A program made the position numbers and the translations under genes. A stretch of 64,000 bases of DNA, taken from positions 1,302,001-1,366,000 of the forward strand of contig NZ_SRRP01000001.1 in the NCBI RefSeq assembly GCF_004785935.1, read 5' to 3'. This DNA comes from Streptococcus rubneri (lineage in GTDB: Bacteria > Bacillota > Bacilli > Lactobacillales > Streptococcaceae). Positions 26,242 to 37,082 of this stretch are shown here, piece after piece (position 1 is the stretch's first letter; each line of letters starts with the position of its first letter). The notes beneath the pieces are model-generated. The model did not search any database and was not told the origin of the DNA. It saw only the letters and a program-made list of their open reading frames with translations.

Positions 26242-27660
26242 CTAGTCACTCAAAGAGAAACGGTTGGTCATCAAGTTGCTTGCATCTAATAAGACCTTAT
26301 CCAACAAGCGATCCGTCGCTTCTTGAATCTGATCACTCATGGCCTGATTTTCTTTTTCAAAGTCAACGATATCCCCTGCTGCCAAGGCTTGATCCACTCG
26401 TCCAATCCGGGCATGTCCAAGGGCCATAGTGCTTTCTTGGTAATCTTCTAAATCTCCAACATGATGACTATAGTGGGCATCTGCCAGACCAGCAATAATT
26501 CGATTGGTCCAATAGAAGGAATTCGTCGTCACTTTTTCTGTCGTGTTGGCAAAATAATCCGGTGTCGTATCTACCTGCGTAAAGAAAGGAACGGCCGTAT
26601 TGAAAGGCATAGACCCATAGCAAAGCCATTGAATTCCTGTTGTTTCTTGAGGACGATTTGGTCGCAATTGGAGAATAGCCGTCTGGCTAGTCCGGTTGAT
26701 GCCAATGGTACGGAAGGTCCGACGACTATGAGCATCCCCTTCTGAACCATAGGGATCATAAGCTGAATCCTGATAGTGACTGCTAAGGACATATTTGACA
26801 TCTTCAATCGTAATTTTGCGATAAGGTTTTTGACACCAAGGAAGGAAGAAGGATCGAGGATCTTGCTCCACTTCTGGGTTGAGGAAACGTTGAATATCCC
26901 AAGCACGTGGTGTGTTGTAATGACGGTCCTTGTCTCGTTGGCTCCCAAAAGCATAACGAGGGTTAAAGGACGAACCGTCAAAATCCAAGGCCAAGTGATG
27001 GCGTTCCACAAAATCTTTCAAATCTGGATCACATAAAAACTCTTCTGGGCGATTAAACTCAAAGCGATCACTCCCCAATTGATTGGGATTGGTCACATAG
27101 GCGTCGTCTGGTACGCGACGTGCCATCCAGTGATGACCTCCGATGGTTTCCAACCACCAGATTTCATTGACATCGCTGATAGCCACCCCATTAGATTCAT
27201 AGGTCCCGTATTCCTCCAGAATTTCCCCCAAGCGAAGAACACCTTCCCGGGCAGTCTGGACATAAGGAAGGACCAAGGTCAGCATGTCTTCCTCTCCAAT
27301 GCCGCTTTCCACAAGAGGATCCGCTCCCAAGACCCGGCTATTGGTTGTAATGGTCTCGGTTTCACTCATGGCTACATTGTACCGATTGATTCCTGCTTCT
27401 CCCCAGATGCCATCTTTTGGAATGGCATCTGGCACTGCTGTGTAGCGAACAGGGTTATCTGGCAGCTCTATCTCAAAAGGAGATAGGACTGACCGATAAT
27501 GACGAGGTTGATCCTCTGGTTGAACGACGATAAATTTCTTAGGGGTAAACACTCCATTTTGAGAGTCTTCCGTGCGAGCTACAATCGTTGAACCATCATA
27601 GCTGGCATCTTTTCCGACGAGTATAGTAGTACAAGAATCTGACGAACGATTAGGGGTCAT
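26242..27660 (-). CDS. pepD: C69 family dipeptidase (PepD/PepDA type)
   Basis: 472 residues. The family's catalytic Cys is C10 in [11 protein letters not shown]; members are N-terminal nucleophile enzymes that remove a short propeptide to expose it. [24 protein letters not shown] and [14 protein letters not shown] are family blocks. It hydrolyses a wide range of dipeptides. No signal peptide is seen, so it should be cytoplasmic. The gene lies 80 bases downstream of mutS2 on the same strand, separated by a terminator. Confidence 0.9.
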   Translation of the reverse strand: MTPNRSSDSCTTILVGKDASYDGSTIVARTEDSQNGVFTPKKFIVVQPEDQPRHYRSVLSPFEIELPDNPVRYTAVPDAIPKDGIWGEAGINRYNVAMSETETITTNSRVLGADPLVESGIGEEDMLTLVLPYVQTAREGVLRLGEILEEYGTYESNGVAISDVNEIWWLETIGGHHWMARRVPDDAYVTNPNQLGSDRFEFNRPEEFLCDPDLKDFVERHHLALDFDGSSFNPRYAFGSQRDKDRHYNTPRAWDIQRFLNPEVEQDPRSFFLPWCQKPYRKITIEDVKYVLSSHYQDSAYDPYGSEGDAHSRRTFRTIGINRTSQTAILQLRPNRPQETTGIQWLCYGSMPFNTAVPFFTQVDTTPDYFANTTEKVTTNSFYWTNRIIAGLADAHYSHHVGDLEDYQESTMALGHARIGRVDQALAAGDIVDFEKENQAMSDQIQEATDRLLDKVLLDASNLMTNRFSLSD

Positions 27661-27706
27661 AAGCTTTCCTTCTTTCCGTTTAAACTGACTGTATTATAGC
27701 AAAAAG

Positions 27707-27730
27707 CGTGCCTGATTAAAAGGCACGACT
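27707..27730 (-). terminator. Terminator between mutS2 and pepD
   Basis: CGTGCCT / AGGCACG stem with a 7-base loop, followed on the minus strand by CTTTTTGC. Confidence 0.75.
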
Positions 27731-27740
27731 GACTCTTTGC

Positions 27741-30077
27741 TTATTTAAAGGTCACAATTGTTGCTCCGCTTCCTCCTGCATTTTGAGGAGCGTATTCGAA
27801 GCTTTTGACATGCTTGTTGCGACGTAGGTACTTGGTAACTCCCTCCCGGATGACGCCCGTTCCGATCCCGTGGATGATATCGACTTGGGCCATATTATTG
27901 AGAAGGGCTTGGTCGATAAAGCTGTCTAATTCTTCCATGGCTTCCTCATATCGTTTGCCACGAAGGTCCAAGCGAGCCCGAGGCCCATTTGTGTTGGAAC
28001 GTTTGACCACATGGATCTGGCGTTTTTTCGGTTGAGAAGCATCTTTTTCAGCTTTCAGAAGATTAAATTCTTTTTCTTCTAAGGTCATCTTGATCAGTCC
28101 TACTTGGGCTTCCCAACGACCATCCTTGAGTTGGTTGGTAAGGCTTCCCCGTTGCCCATAGCTGATCACCAAAATTTCGTCTCCTACTTTTGGAGCACGG
28201 GCTTTTTTAGCCTGTTTCAAGACCTTATTTTTGGATAGGTCGACCGTTTCTGGGGCCAATTTCTTCAACTGAGACTTAGCTTCAATAATTTCATGGGGCT
28301 TGAGTTGAGATTTGGCATGGAGACCTTGTAAGATCTGGTCGCTTTCTGCTAGAGCCAGATCTACAATTTCTTGCGCTTCTTTACGCGCCTTGTTAAGCTC
28401 TGTCTCGCGCTCTCTGGTCAACTCATTATACAATTTCTTGAGGACACGGTTGAATTTCAGATTTTCCTGTTCGACATCTCGGATGGACTCGAGTCGTTTG
28501 CGACTTTCTAGGGTCTGAGCTTCCAACTTTTCAATGATGCGGTTGACATCCCGATCCTGATTGGTCATCCCTTGCGCTTGACGAACGATCACTTCAGCTA
28601 AGCCTAAGCGACGAGCGATTTCAAAGGCATTGGATCGTCCTGGAACCCCCTGCATAAAGCGATAAGTTGGTCTTAAGGTATCGGTATCAAATTCCATGCT
28701 GGCATTTTGGACACCAAGAGTCTCAATCCCATAGGCCTTGAGTTCTGGATAGTGAGTGGTTGCCATTGTTTTGACCCCTCGTAAGCGGAGGTCTTCTAGG
28801 ATGGCAATCGCTAGTGAAGCCCCTTCCTGAGGATCCGTTCCAGCTCCCAACTCATCCAGCAAGACCAAGGATTCCTCATCGACCTGCTCTAAAATAGAGA
28901 CAATATTGGTCATGTGACTGGAGAAGGTAGACAAGCTTTGTTCAATCGACTGCTCATCCCCAATATCTGAGAAAATTTCTGTAAAAACAGCTACCTTGCT
29001 CCCAGACTCCGCTAAGATAGGCAGCCCCGACTGGGCCATCAGTTGAGCTAAGCCCAGTGTCTTTAACATAATAGTCTTCCCACCCGTATTAGGTCCTGTA
29101 ATCACAATCTCTGTTAGGTCTTTGCCAAAGTGGACATCATTGGGAACCGCTCTTTCGATCAAAGGATGACGAACTTGCAAAAGCTGGATTTCACCCTGAT
29201 CTGACAAGGATGGAATGGTCCCTTTTCGGTCCTGTAAAAAGCGATGCTTGGCACGAACGAGGTCAATATGACCGATTAACCAAGCATTGTTCCTGATCTC
29301 CCCAGCATGTGGACGAAGGAGGTTTGAAATTTCTTCCAAGATTCGAAGCATCTCGAAGCGTTCATCCGCACGATGGTTAGCAATTTCTTCGTTGAGATTG
29401 ACGACAGCTCGAGGTTCGATATAGACGGTATTTCCACTAGCTGAAATGTCATGCACCACACCAGCAATCCGATTACGGTAAGTGTTTTTCACTGGCAAGA
29501 CATTTCGCCCATTTCTGCTAGCAACAATCTGATCAGCCAGCATTTCTGACTTGGTCTTCAGAAGCTCTTGCAGAATTTCTCGCACTTGGTGTTCATTTTC
29601 TTGAATCCGTCGACGGATTTTAGCCAAGCTTTCGCTGGCAAAATTTTCGATAAATCCAGCCTCATTAATGGCATGGAGGCTTCCCTGCAACTGTGGTAGA
29701 TCGACTAGATTTTCAAAAATCCGATCCAATTTTTCCAAGCGAACATTCTCTAACTCCTCATAGAATTCTCTTAATTCATGGGTCACGCGTAAGACTTTCT
29801 TCACCGCTAACAATTCATCAATATTGAGCGATGTTTCTAGTTCTAAACGTTTGGTCACTGGACGAATTTCTTGGATCGTAGACACGCTAAAGTGCGGATG
29901 CTCCACAAATATCTGAGCCATATCCGCCATTTCAAGAAAGGCTGTCTCAATCGCTTCTTTTTTCGAGAGAGGGGTTAGTTCCTGCAACTCCACTTCGCCT
30001 TGCTCTGTCTGCAGATAAGGCTCTACTAAGTTTTTAACTTTTTGAAACTCTAAGGTTTCGAGAATTTTTTTATTCAT
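27741..30077 (-). CDS. mutS2: Endonuclease MutS2
   Basis: 778 residues from the ATG at 30077, with GGAG just upstream. It has the MutS-type core with Walker A GPNTGGKT, Walker [14 protein letters not shown], the STFSSHM switch region, a long coiled coil (about 510-620, rich in Glu, Lys and Arg) and a C-terminal Smr nuclease domain ([19 protein letters not shown], then [12 protein letters not shown]). It lacks the mismatch-recognition domain of MutS. Known roles in Firmicutes are suppression of homologous recombination and action on stalled or collided ribosomes. It follows zapA-cvpA in the same direction. Confidence 0.95.
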   Translation of the reverse strand: MNKKILETLEFQKVKNLVEPYLQTEQGEVELQELTPLSKKEAIETAFLEMADMAQIFVEHPHFSVSTIQEIRPVTKRLELETSLNIDELLAVKKVLRVTHELREFYEELENVRLEKLDRIFENLVDLPQLQGSLHAINEAGFIENFASESLAKIRRRIQENEHQVREILQELLKTKSEMLADQIVASRNGRNVLPVKNTYRNRIAGVVHDISASGNTVYIEPRAVVNLNEEIANHRADERFEMLRILEEISNLLRPHAGEIRNNAWLIGHIDLVRAKHRFLQDRKGTIPSLSDQGEIQLLQVRHPLIERAVPNDVHFGKDLTEIVITGPNTGGKTIMLKTLGLAQLMAQSGLPILAESGSKVAVFTEIFSDIGDEQSIEQSLSTFSSHMTNIVSILEQVDEESLVLLDELGAGTDPQEGASLAIAILEDLRLRGVKTMATTHYPELKAYGIETLGVQNASMEFDTDTLRPTYRFMQGVPGRSNAFEIARRLGLAEVIVRQAQGMTNQDRDVNRIIEKLEAQTLESRKRLESIRDVEQENLKFNRVLKKLYNELTRERETELNKARKEAQEIVDLALAESDQILQGLHAKSQLKPHEIIEAKSQLKKLAPETVDLSKNKVLKQAKKARAPKVGDEILVISYGQRGSLTNQLKDGRWEAQVGLIKMTLEEKEFNLLKAEKDASQPKKRQIHVVKRSNTNGPRARLDLRGKRYEEAMEELDSFIDQALLNNMAQVDIIHGIGTGVIREGVTKYLRRNKHVKSFEYAPQNAGGSGATIVTFK

Positions 30078-30090
30078 GTTTCTCCACATC

Positions 30091-30122
30091 AGAAAAGGAG
30101 GCTTGTTCTCATCATAGCCTCC
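30091..30122 (-). terminator. Weak terminator/attenuator between cvpA and mutS2
   Basis: GGAGGC / GCCTCC with a 14-base loop, followed by TTTTCT on the minus strand, ending 14 bases before the mutS2 start. Confidence 0.5.
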
Positions 30123-30173
30123 CCTTCCATTCTATTTATACCCATCATGAAGAAAATTCATGACGAGAAGTTC

Positions 30174-30728
30174 TTAAGCACCTAAGATTTTTACAACCCA
30201 AAGCTGTTTTAAAAGGCTTGCTGTAAGGGGACTATACTGCACCATAAAGCGAATAAGAAAACTTCCATGAAGACGATCTTGAATAGTCGCCATAGGAATG
30301 GTCGCTAAAATTGTGAATCCCATCTGTAAAACAAAATAGGTAACCAAGACCGATAACGCACCACTGGCAATCTGAAAGGGGCGTTCTTCCCATTTTTCAG
30401 GTGTCGGAATCAGCGGGACAAAGAGTCCAATCACCCGTCCGATTGCATAGACTAAGACATACAGGATAAAAAAAGCAAGACCTGCATAAAAAACCTTATC
30501 TAAATGAAAGAGTTGCTCTTCTGAAAAGAAATAGGTCTTAGAAGCCTGCGTAGCACTAGAAAATGGGACCCACAAACTAATGGTTTTCGCCAAGGATTGA
30601 TAACTAGACCCTGCTATCAATAAAGCTAGGATACTAATCACAAAATAGTAGCCTTGAAGAAGGATTCCCCGCGAATACCCTATGTAAAAGCTCCAGGCCA
30701 GGATCAACAAAATAAGGATTGAAAACAT
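30174..30728 (-). CDS. CvpA family membrane protein
   Basis: 184 residues with four predicted membrane helices, beginning MFSILILLILAWSFYIGYSRG as in CvpA homologues. The family was first linked to colicin V production in E. coli; its biochemical role is unclear. Here it sits between zapA and mutS2, a conserved Firmicute arrangement. AAGGGG lies 9 bases before the ATG. Confidence 0.85.
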   Translation of the reverse strand: MFSILILLILAWSFYIGYSRGILLQGYYFVISILALLIAGSSYQSLAKTISLWVPFSSATQASKTYFFSEEQLFHLDKVFYAGLAFFILYVLVYAIGRVIGLFVPLIPTPEKWEERPFQIASGALSVLVTYFVLQMGFTILATIPMATIQDRLHGSFLIRFMVQYSPLTASLLKQLWVVKILGA

Positions 30729-30740
30729 ATGATTTTCCCC

Positions 30741-31031
30741 TTAATTAGATGATTTACCAACTAGACCATCAAGGGCCTTGCGTCGAAAATCTTCCAATTC
30801 TTTTTCCTTATCATCAAACTCAATCTCACGACTCAATTGAGTAGACAGACTATTGATGGCTAATAAAATGGCCAAGGTCTCATCATCTGCCACTGGCATT
30901 TGTTCTTTAATCGCTTCATATTTTTCCTTCGCGACCCTTTCAACCTCTTCCATGAAGAGGTTGTCATGATTAGTGGTTAGGGTCAGCGCTTTATTACCAA
31001 AAGTAAATTTGTATCTATTTAAGCTGGACAT
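30741..31031 (-). CDS. zapA: Cell division protein ZapA
   Basis: 96 residues. Small ZapA-type fold with MSSLNRYKFTFGNKALTLTT at the start and a C-terminal coiled-coil helix with heptad spacing (LLAINSLSTQLSREIEFDDK). ZapA bundles FtsZ filaments at midcell. It is the first gene of the zapA-cvpA-mutS2 transcript. The AT-rich leader carries GAGGTG as ribosome binding site. Confidence 0.85.
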   Translation of the reverse strand: MSSLNRYKFTFGNKALTLTTNHDNLFMEEVERVAKEKYEAIKEQMPVADDETLAILLAINSLSTQLSREIEFDDKEKELEDFRRKALDGLVGKSSN

Positions 31032-31049
31032 AAAAAATCACCTCACGAT

Positions 31050-31078
31050 ATTATATCAAAATCTCCTTTACTTGTCAG
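31050..31078 (-). promoter_or_regulatory. zapA operon promoter
   Basis: Minus-strand CTGACA, a 17-base spacer and TATAAT, about 20 bases before the zapA ATG. Confidence 0.7.
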
Positions 31079-31189
31079 TAGCAAAATCCTCATCTAGTAC
31101 GAAAGAAATCCCTTTTTTAAACACTTCTCAAGGGTTCATTGAGCCTTATTCATGATACAATAAAGTGATTAGGAAAGGATGTATTTAAA

Positions 31190-31669
31190 ATGAATGTAAC
31201 TGATTTTTCGGTAGAAAGCCAAGATGGCACCAATATCTCGCTCGAACATTTTCGAGGCCAAGTGCTCCTCATCGTCAATACGGCAACAGGATGCGGCCTC
31301 ACTCCACAATATCAGGGCTTGCAAGAACTATATGATCGCTACCATGAGCAAGGCTTCGAGATCCTCGATTTCCCATGTAACCAATTCATGGGTCAAGCCC
31401 CAGGCAGTGCAGAAGAGATCAATCAATTTTGTAGTCTCAACTTCCAAACAACTTTCCCACGTTTTGCAAAAATCAAGGTGAATGGCAAAGAAACTAACCC
31501 CCTCTACCAATGGCTCAAAGAACAAGCGAGTGGTCCCTTAGGAAAACGCATTGAATGGAATTTTGCTAAATTCCTGATTGACCGAGAAGGACAAGTGGTC
31601 CAACGATTCTCTTCTAAAACTCCTCCTCAAGCCATTGAAGAAAGTCTGAAGGAAATCCTCAAAGACTAA
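31190..31669 (+). CDS. gpo: Glutathione peroxidase family protein
   Basis: 159 residues, full length. It has the catalytic Cys C35 in NTATGCGLTPQ, the LDFPCNQF block with the catalytic Gln region, and WNFAKFLID with the conserved Trp and Asn. It reduces hydrogen peroxide or lipid peroxides. Cys-type bacterial members often use thioredoxin rather than glutathione. An extended -10 (TGATACAAT) lies upstream. It is divergent from zapA. Confidence 0.92.
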   Translation: MNVTDFSVESQDGTNISLEHFRGQVLLIVNTATGCGLTPQYQGLQELYDRYHEQGFEILDFPCNQFMGQAPGSAEEINQFCSLNFQTTFPRFAKIKVNGKETNPLYQWLKEQASGPLGKRIEWNFAKFLIDREGQVVQRFSSKTPPQAIEESLKEILKD

Positions 31670-31707
31670 TTCTAGCTTCCTTTTTCTAGCCTTTGAAGTT
31701 GGTTTTA

Positions 31708-31716
31708 TGGTACAAT
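31708..31716 (+). promoter_or_regulatory. Extended -10 of rnhC, implying a leaderless mRNA
   Basis: TGGTACAAT, with TACAAT ending 7 bases before the rnhC ATG, so transcription should begin at or next to the start codon. No -35 at the right spacing. Confidence 0.5.
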
Positions 31717-31723
31717 AGGGAGT

Positions 31724-32614
31724 ATGGAAACCATCACATTGTCCCCTCTGCCAGAGGAAATTCAAGCATTCGTCCAGCACTACCAAAACTACCGGATGCC
31801 TTCCAAAAACCCCTACATCGCGTATTTTTTCAAGGCTCCTGGTGCAACGATTTCTATCTATACATCTGGAAAAGTCGTCTTGCAAGGGAGCAAAGCTGAA
31901 ATCTTTGCGCAAGCCTTGGGTTATCAACAAAAAATACAAACGGTCACAAATGCAGGACAGGACTTCCCACTGATTGGAACAGACGAAGTTGGAAATGGCT
32001 CCTACTTTGGCGGGTTGGCTGTTGTAGCTTGCCTAGTCACACCTGACCAACACGCGCGACTAAGAAGCTTAGGAGTTGGTGATTCCAAGACCTTAGATGA
32101 TCGTAAAATCCGAACCTTGGCTCCCATTCTAAAACAGGAGATCCAACATCAGGCCCTACTTCTAGCTCCAAAAAAATACAATCAGGTCATTGCATCTGGT
32201 TATAACGCCGTTTCTGTCAAGGTCGCTCTTCATAATCAAGCCATTTTTTTGCTCCTACAACAAGGGGTTCAGGCTGAGAAAATTATCATCGATGCTTTTA
32301 CGACCCAGAAGAATTATGAACGCTATGTTCAAGCAGAAACCAATCAGGTGACGCAAGCCGTTACCTTAGAAGAAAAAGCAGAGGGCAAATACCTAGCAGT
32401 TGCGGTTAGTTCCATTATTGCTCGAGACCTCTTCCTCCAAAATCTTGAAGATTTGAGTCAAGAACTCGGCTATAGCCTTCCAAGCGGTGCAGGGAGTCAG
32501 TCTGATAAAGTCGCTAGTCAACTATTAAAAGCCTATGGAATCCAAGCCCTTGACTATAGTGCTAAACTCCATTTTAAAAATACAGAAAAAGCAAAAAAAA
32601 TGATAGAAAGATAA
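31724..32614 (+). CDS. rnhC: Ribonuclease HIII
   Basis: 296 residues. The N-terminal TBP-like substrate-binding domain (about 1-85, ending in [12 protein letters not shown]) precedes the RNase HII/HIII catalytic domain with [14 protein letters not shown] (metal-binding D and E), VGDSKTLDD, and later acidic residues near VIDAFT and SSIIARD. It cleaves RNA in RNA-DNA hybrids. No usable Shine-Dalgarno spacing exists before the ATG: the only candidate, AGGGAG, is 1 base away. lepB follows 3 bases after the stop. Confidence 0.95.
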   Translation: METITLSPLPEEIQAFVQHYQNYRMPSKNPYIAYFFKAPGATISIYTSGKVVLQGSKAEIFAQALGYQQKIQTVTNAGQDFPLIGTDEVGNGSYFGGLAVVACLVTPDQHARLRSLGVGDSKTLDDRKIRTLAPILKQEIQHQALLLAPKKYNQVIASGYNAVSVKVALHNQAIFLLLQQGVQAEKIIIDAFTTQKNYERYVQAETNQVTQAVTLEEKAEGKYLAVAVSSIIARDLFLQNLEDLSQELGYSLPSGAGSQSDKVASQLLKAYGIQALDYSAKLHFKNTEKAKKMIER

Positions 32615-32617
32615 GCA

Positions 32618-33262
32618 ATGAAACGCAGTCAAACTACTACCTCTTCCAATCCCATCCTTGCCTTCTTAAAGGAATGGGGACTCTTTATCCTCATCATCAC
32701 AAGCATCATACTCTCCCGGATTTTCCTCTGGACTCCGGTTCGAGTAGATGGTCATTCTATGGATCCTACCTTAGCAGACAATGAATACTTGTTGGTGATT
32801 AACAAGCTTCCTATCAATCGTTTTGATATCGTGGTCGCCAGTGAAACAGAGAATGGAAAGACCAAAGAAATTGTCAAGCGGGTTATCGGTCTTCCAGGTG
32901 ACACCATTCAATACGAGAACGATACCCTCTATATCAACGGAAAGAAGACAGATGAACCTTACTTGAAGGAATACATCAAGAAGTTTAAAGAAGATAAATT
33001 ACAGTCCACCTACACTGGAAAAGGGTTTGAAGAAAATGGAGAGCTCTTCCGACAAATGGCCCAAAGTGCCCAAGCCTTTACGGTCGATCAAGACGGAAGT
33101 GCGACCTTCACGAAAAAGCTCTTAGATGATGAGTACCTTCTCCTAGGGGATGACCGGATTGTTTCTAAGGACAGCCGTCAAGTAGGGGCCTTCAAGAAGA
33201 GCCAGATCAAAGGGGAAGCTGTTTTCCGCCTTTGGCCACTTCTTCCATTTAAGACCTATTAG
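32618..33262 (+). CDS. lepB: Signal peptidase I
   Basis: 214 residues. One N-terminal membrane anchor (about 19-38) is followed by the catalytic Ser S47 in DGHSMDPTL, the catalytic Lys in IVKRVIGLPGD (K87) and box E LLGDDR then DSRQVG. It removes signal peptides on the outer face of the membrane. The insertion between residues 120 and 165 is typical of streptococcal forms. It is co-transcribed with rnhC. Confidence 0.95.
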   Translation: MKRSQTTTSSNPILAFLKEWGLFILIITSIILSRIFLWTPVRVDGHSMDPTLADNEYLLVINKLPINRFDIVVASETENGKTKEIVKRVIGLPGDTIQYENDTLYINGKKTDEPYLKEYIKKFKEDKLQSTYTGKGFEENGELFRQMAQSAQAFTVDQDGSATFTKKLLDDEYLLLGDDRIVSKDSRQVGAFKKSQIKGEAVFRLWPLLPFKTY

Positions 33263-33269
33263 CCCGTTG

Positions 33270-33301
33270 AGAGGTTGGGACTCCTGTTCCAATCTCTTTT
33301 C
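33270..33301 (+). terminator. rnhC-lepB terminator
   Basis: A 9-bp stem AGAGGTTGG / CCAATCTCT with one G-U pair and a 10-base loop, then TTTTC. Confidence 0.7.
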
Positions 33302-33362
33302 TATCGTACAACTTTTGAGAATATCTTACTTTCTCTATCTGACTGATTAAAGGAAACTCTGT

Positions 33363-35798
33363 ATGGAATACTATTTCTCCGGGACTATTGAGCGGGTCAT
33401 TTTTGAAAATCAAAGTAGCTTCTTCCGAATCCTCCTATTAGATATTAACGACACAGATGCGGAAGACTATGAGGACTTTGAGATTATTGTCACTGGAACG
33501 ATGGCAGATATTGTTGAAGGAGAAGATTATAGCTTCTGGGGAGAACTGGTCCATCATCCAAAATACGGTCAACAATTGCAAATGAATCGCTATGAACGGG
33601 CCAAACCAACCAGCAAAGGCTTGGTGAAATATTTCTCTAGTGATCATTTTAAAGGAATTGGGCTCAAAACGGCCCAAAAGATTGTCGATCTTTATGGTGA
33701 GGATACCATTGATAAAATTCTCCAAGCTCCTGAAAAACTAGCCTCAATCTCCGGGCTCTCCAAAAAGAATCGCGAGGCCTTTGTCGAAAAACTACAGCTC
33801 AACTATGGTACAGAACGGGTCCTTGCCCAACTTGCCAACTATGGCATCCCTAATAAACTAGCCTTCCAAATCCAAGATTTCTACAAGGAAGAAACCTTAC
33901 AAATCGTCGAATCGGCTCCTTATCAATTAGTCGAAGACATCCAGGGAATGGGCTTCAAGATTGCCGACCAACTGGCTGAAGAATTAGGGATTGCTAGTGA
34001 TGCCCCTGAACGCTTCCGAGCAGGTCTCGTCCATAGTCTTCTAACCCTCTCATTAGAAACAGGCGACACCTATGTTGAAGCTAGAGAATTACTTCAGGCC
34101 ACCATCCAACTTCTAGAAGCATCTCGTCCAGTCGAGCTCGATCCAGCTAGCATTGCCCAAGAATTGGCTAGCCTCATCGAGGAAGACAAGGTGCAAAACA
34201 TTGACACTAAGATTTTCAACAACAGCCTCTTCTTTGCGGAAGAAGGGATTAGAAGCCATATCGGTCGCCTGCTAGAAAAAGGAAAGCAAGAATCTTTCGA
34301 ACCAGAAAAAATCGAACAAACAATCGATGACATTGAAGAGGATCTCCAGATCCACTACGATCCCATCCAACGGAAGGCTATCCAGGAAGCCATCCAGCAA
34401 AAGGTCTTCGTGCTAACAGGTGGACCAGGAACGGGGAAAACAACTGTTATTAACGGGATTATCGGAACCTACGCCCGCCTGCACCAATTGGACCTTCGGA
34501 AGAAATCTCAATTACCAATCCTCTTAGCTGCTCCAACCGGTCGAGCAGCGCGAAGAATGAGTGAACTGACTGGTCTTCCGAGCGCTACCATTCATCGTCA
34601 CTTAGGAATGACGGGGGACGACGACACGAGTCACTTGGATGATTATCTAGACGCTGACTTCATCATTGTCGATGAATTTTCTATGGTGGACACTTGGCTG
34701 GCAAATCAACTTCTCAGCAATATCTCCTCCAATACCAAACTCCTAATCGTTGGAGATGCCGATCAGCTTCCTTCTGTGAGTCCTGGACAAGTCTTGTCCG
34801 ATCTCCTACAGATCCCAAGCATCCCTCAAGTCAAACTGGAACACATCTTCCGTCAAGGTGAGGATTCGACTATCGTCACTCTGGCCAGTCAGATTCGCAA
34901 AGGCCAACTACCTCCTGATTTCACAGAGAAAAAGCCTGATCGCTCCTACTTTGAAGCACCGAGTGAGCTCATCGCTCCCATGATTGAAAAAATCACCAGC
35001 GCAGCCCTTCGCAACGGCATCCCGGCCCGAGACATACAGGTCCTCGCTCCTATGTATCGAGGTTCTGCTGGCATTGACCAGATTAATGGTCTCATGCAAG
35101 AACTTCTCAATCCATTAGAAACAGATGCTCTTTTCTTTCAAGCGCTAGATTGCCAGTATCGAAATGGTGACAAGGTCATCCACTTGGTCAACGATGCCGA
35201 AAGCAATGTCTTTAACGGAGATATTGGCTACATCACCGACCTCTTGCCAGCTAAGTATACCGAATCCAAGCAAGATGAACTCACCATCCAATTTGATGGC
35301 AATGAATTGGTCTACCCCCGCAATGAATGGTACAAGATTCGTTTAGCCTATGCCATGAGCATCCACAAGTCACAGGGAAGCGAATTTCCTGTGGTCATTC
35401 TGCCCTTGACCAATCAGAGTCGGCGCATGCTCCAACGCAATCTGATCTACACGGCCATCACCCGTTCCAAAAGCAAGCTCATTCTCCTAGGAGAATACAC
35501 TGCATTTGACTTTGCGACAAAGAATACTGGAACTGCTCGCAAAACCTATCTGATTGAGCGTTTTTCGGATGGAACCCCTCAAGGTAGAGACTCTTCCTTA
35601 CAGAGTCCTGTCCATCTGGAAGAGCCTATTAAAAAAACTGATCCCCAAAGGGAGCTCCTCTCAGTTGAAAACCGCTCTGACTCACCTGCTTCCCAAGCTC
35701 CTCAACAAGGCTATCGATTAACAGAGGACAATTACTTAAGCATTGATCCCATGATCGGCCTCACAGAGGAAGAAATTCAACAGTTCTTCAAAAACTAG
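33363..35798 (+). CDS. recD2: RecD2 family ATP-dependent DNA helicase
   Basis: 811 residues. An N-terminal OB-like and helix-hairpin-helix region (KGIGLKTAQKIVDLYG, then ISGLSKKNREAFV) precedes the superfamily 1 helicase core with Walker A GGPGTGKTT (about 352-360), DEFSMVD (Walker B), VGDADQLPSV, and motif VI YTAITRSKSKL. A C-terminal tail of about 80 residues has low complexity. It unwinds DNA 5' to 3' and acts without RecBC in repair in Firmicutes. It converges with dinB. Confidence 0.94.
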   Translation: MEYYFSGTIERVIFENQSSFFRILLLDINDTDAEDYEDFEIIVTGTMADIVEGEDYSFWGELVHHPKYGQQLQMNRYERAKPTSKGLVKYFSSDHFKGIGLKTAQKIVDLYGEDTIDKILQAPEKLASISGLSKKNREAFVEKLQLNYGTERVLAQLANYGIPNKLAFQIQDFYKEETLQIVESAPYQLVEDIQGMGFKIADQLAEELGIASDAPERFRAGLVHSLLTLSLETGDTYVEARELLQATIQLLEASRPVELDPASIAQELASLIEEDKVQNIDTKIFNNSLFFAEEGIRSHIGRLLEKGKQESFEPEKIEQTIDDIEEDLQIHYDPIQRKAIQEAIQQKVFVLTGGPGTGKTTVINGIIGTYARLHQLDLRKKSQLPILLAAPTGRAARRMSELTGLPSATIHRHLGMTGDDDTSHLDDYLDADFIIVDEFSMVDTWLANQLLSNISSNTKLLIVGDADQLPSVSPGQVLSDLLQIPSIPQVKLEHIFRQGEDSTIVTLASQIRKGQLPPDFTEKKPDRSYFEAPSELIAPMIEKITSAALRNGIPARDIQVLAPMYRGSAGIDQINGLMQELLNPLETDALFFQALDCQYRNGDKVIHLVNDAESNVFNGDIGYITDLLPAKYTESKQDELTIQFDGNELVYPRNEWYKIRLAYAMSIHKSQGSEFPVVILPLTNQSRRMLQRNLIYTAITRSKSKLILLGEYTAFDFATKNTGTARKTYLIERFSDGTPQGRDSSLQSPVHLEEPIKKTDPQRELLSVENRSDSPASQAPQQGYRLTEDNYLSIDPMIGLTEEEIQQFFKN

Positions 35799-35807
35799 CT
35801 AAAAATT

Positions 35808-35839
35808 CCCCGTAGGTCAAGTATACCTACGGGGTTTCT
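35808..35839. terminator. Shared terminator recD2 / dinB, overlapping the dinB stop
   Basis: A 10-bp perfect stem CCCCGTAGGT / ACCTACGGGG with a 7-base loop, followed by TTTCTTCT on the plus strand and A/T-rich sequence on the other. The dinB stop codon (35827-35829) lies inside the second arm. Confidence 0.8.
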
Positions 35840-36939
35840 TCTATTAGAAATCCTTCATGGGATTCCTGAGACTCGGAAGAAAAATTAGTGAGGGTCACCC
35901 CTAAAAGGCGAATACCTGAGGAGTTACTTTCTAGGCTCTGGTAGAGCTCCTGGGCTACTCTCTGAATGACTTCTGGGTCTCTGGTTGCTTCTTCTAAACT
36001 TCGTCTCTTGGTCAGGGTCGTAAAATCGGCATAACGAATCTTGAGCACCAAGGTCTTGCCGATTTTCTGATGCTTGGCCAAACTACTCGCCACTTTTTCA
36101 GATAGGTTAGCTAGTTCTTTTAGCACATCATCCTCGGCCACCAGCAATTTTCGATAGGTGCGTTCCTTCCCAATGGACTTTCGAATGCGATTGCTTTTAA
36201 CCGTACTATTATGAATCCCCCGAGCCTTTCGATAAAGATCAAACCCAAAACGACCAAAGTGATCGATGAGAGTCATTTCCGGCACTTCTAAGAGATCTGC
36301 ACCAGTATAAATTCCCAAATCATGAAGTCGCTCCACTGTCCGTTTTCCCACACCATGAAACTTAGCTACATCCAGCTGACTTAAAAAGTCTTGAGCTTGC
36401 TCGGGTAAAATGACGGTCAGTCCCCTAGGCTTCTGGTAATCACTGGCAATTTTTGCTAGAAACTTATTGTAGGAAACTCCGGCAGAAGCAGTCAAATGCA
36501 ACTCATTCCAAATATCATGCTGAATCAAGCGAGCTACCTTGACAGCAGATTGAAGACCAAGCTTATTGTTGGTCACATCCAGATAGGCTTCATCAATGCT
36601 CATGGGCTCAATCAGATCGGTATAACGTTTAAATATTTCTCTGACTTGGAGACCGACAGCCTGGTACTTCTCGTAGTTGCCAGAGATGAAAACTGCCTGA
36701 GGACACCGTTCATAAGCTTCTTTAGAACTCATAGCCGAATGAACCCCATACTTTCGGGCTTCGTAATTGCAGGTCGATACCACTCCCCTTCCGCCAGACA
36801 AACGGGGATCATGGCCAATAATGACAGGCTTTCCCTTCAATTCAGGATGGTCGCGCTCTTCAACGGACGCAAAAAAGGCATCCATATCGATATGAATGAT
36901 TTTACGACTCGTATCATTTACTAAAGGAAATATGAGCAT
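35827..36939 (-). CDS. dinB: DNA polymerase IV (Y-family)
   Basis: 370 residues from the ATG at 36939 (GAGGAGG 6 bases upstream). The Y-family active site is visible as [19 protein letters not shown] and [10 protein letters not shown] (metal-binding D and E). [25 protein letters not shown] is the finger region. A helix-hairpin-helix ([15 protein letters not shown]) and little-finger domain follow. It carries out translesion and error-prone DNA synthesis. It shares its 3' terminator with recD2. Confidence 0.95.
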   Translation of the reverse strand: MLIFPLVNDTSRKIIHIDMDAFFASVEERDHPELKGKPVIIGHDPRLSGGRGVVSTCNYEARKYGVHSAMSSKEAYERCPQAVFISGNYEKYQAVGLQVREIFKRYTDLIEPMSIDEAYLDVTNNKLGLQSAVKVARLIQHDIWNELHLTASAGVSYNKFLAKIASDYQKPRGLTVILPEQAQDFLSQLDVAKFHGVGKRTVERLHDLGIYTGADLLEVPEMTLIDHFGRFGFDLYRKARGIHNSTVKSNRIRKSIGKERTYRKLLVAEDDVLKELANLSEKVASSLAKHQKIGKTLVLKIRYADFTTLTKRRSLEEATRDPEVIQRVAQELYQSLESNSSGIRLLGVTLTNFSSESQESHEGFLIEETP

Positions 36940-37082
36940 GGGCAACCTCCTCTTTCATTATATCCCTATCACCGATTTTTTCCTACTAATTTTTACTTCT
37001 CCCAAGGCAAAAATATAATACAGTTTATCCATATATTCCCTTCTGTATTATAAAAGAATCCAAAATCTTTTTGCTATTCCCT

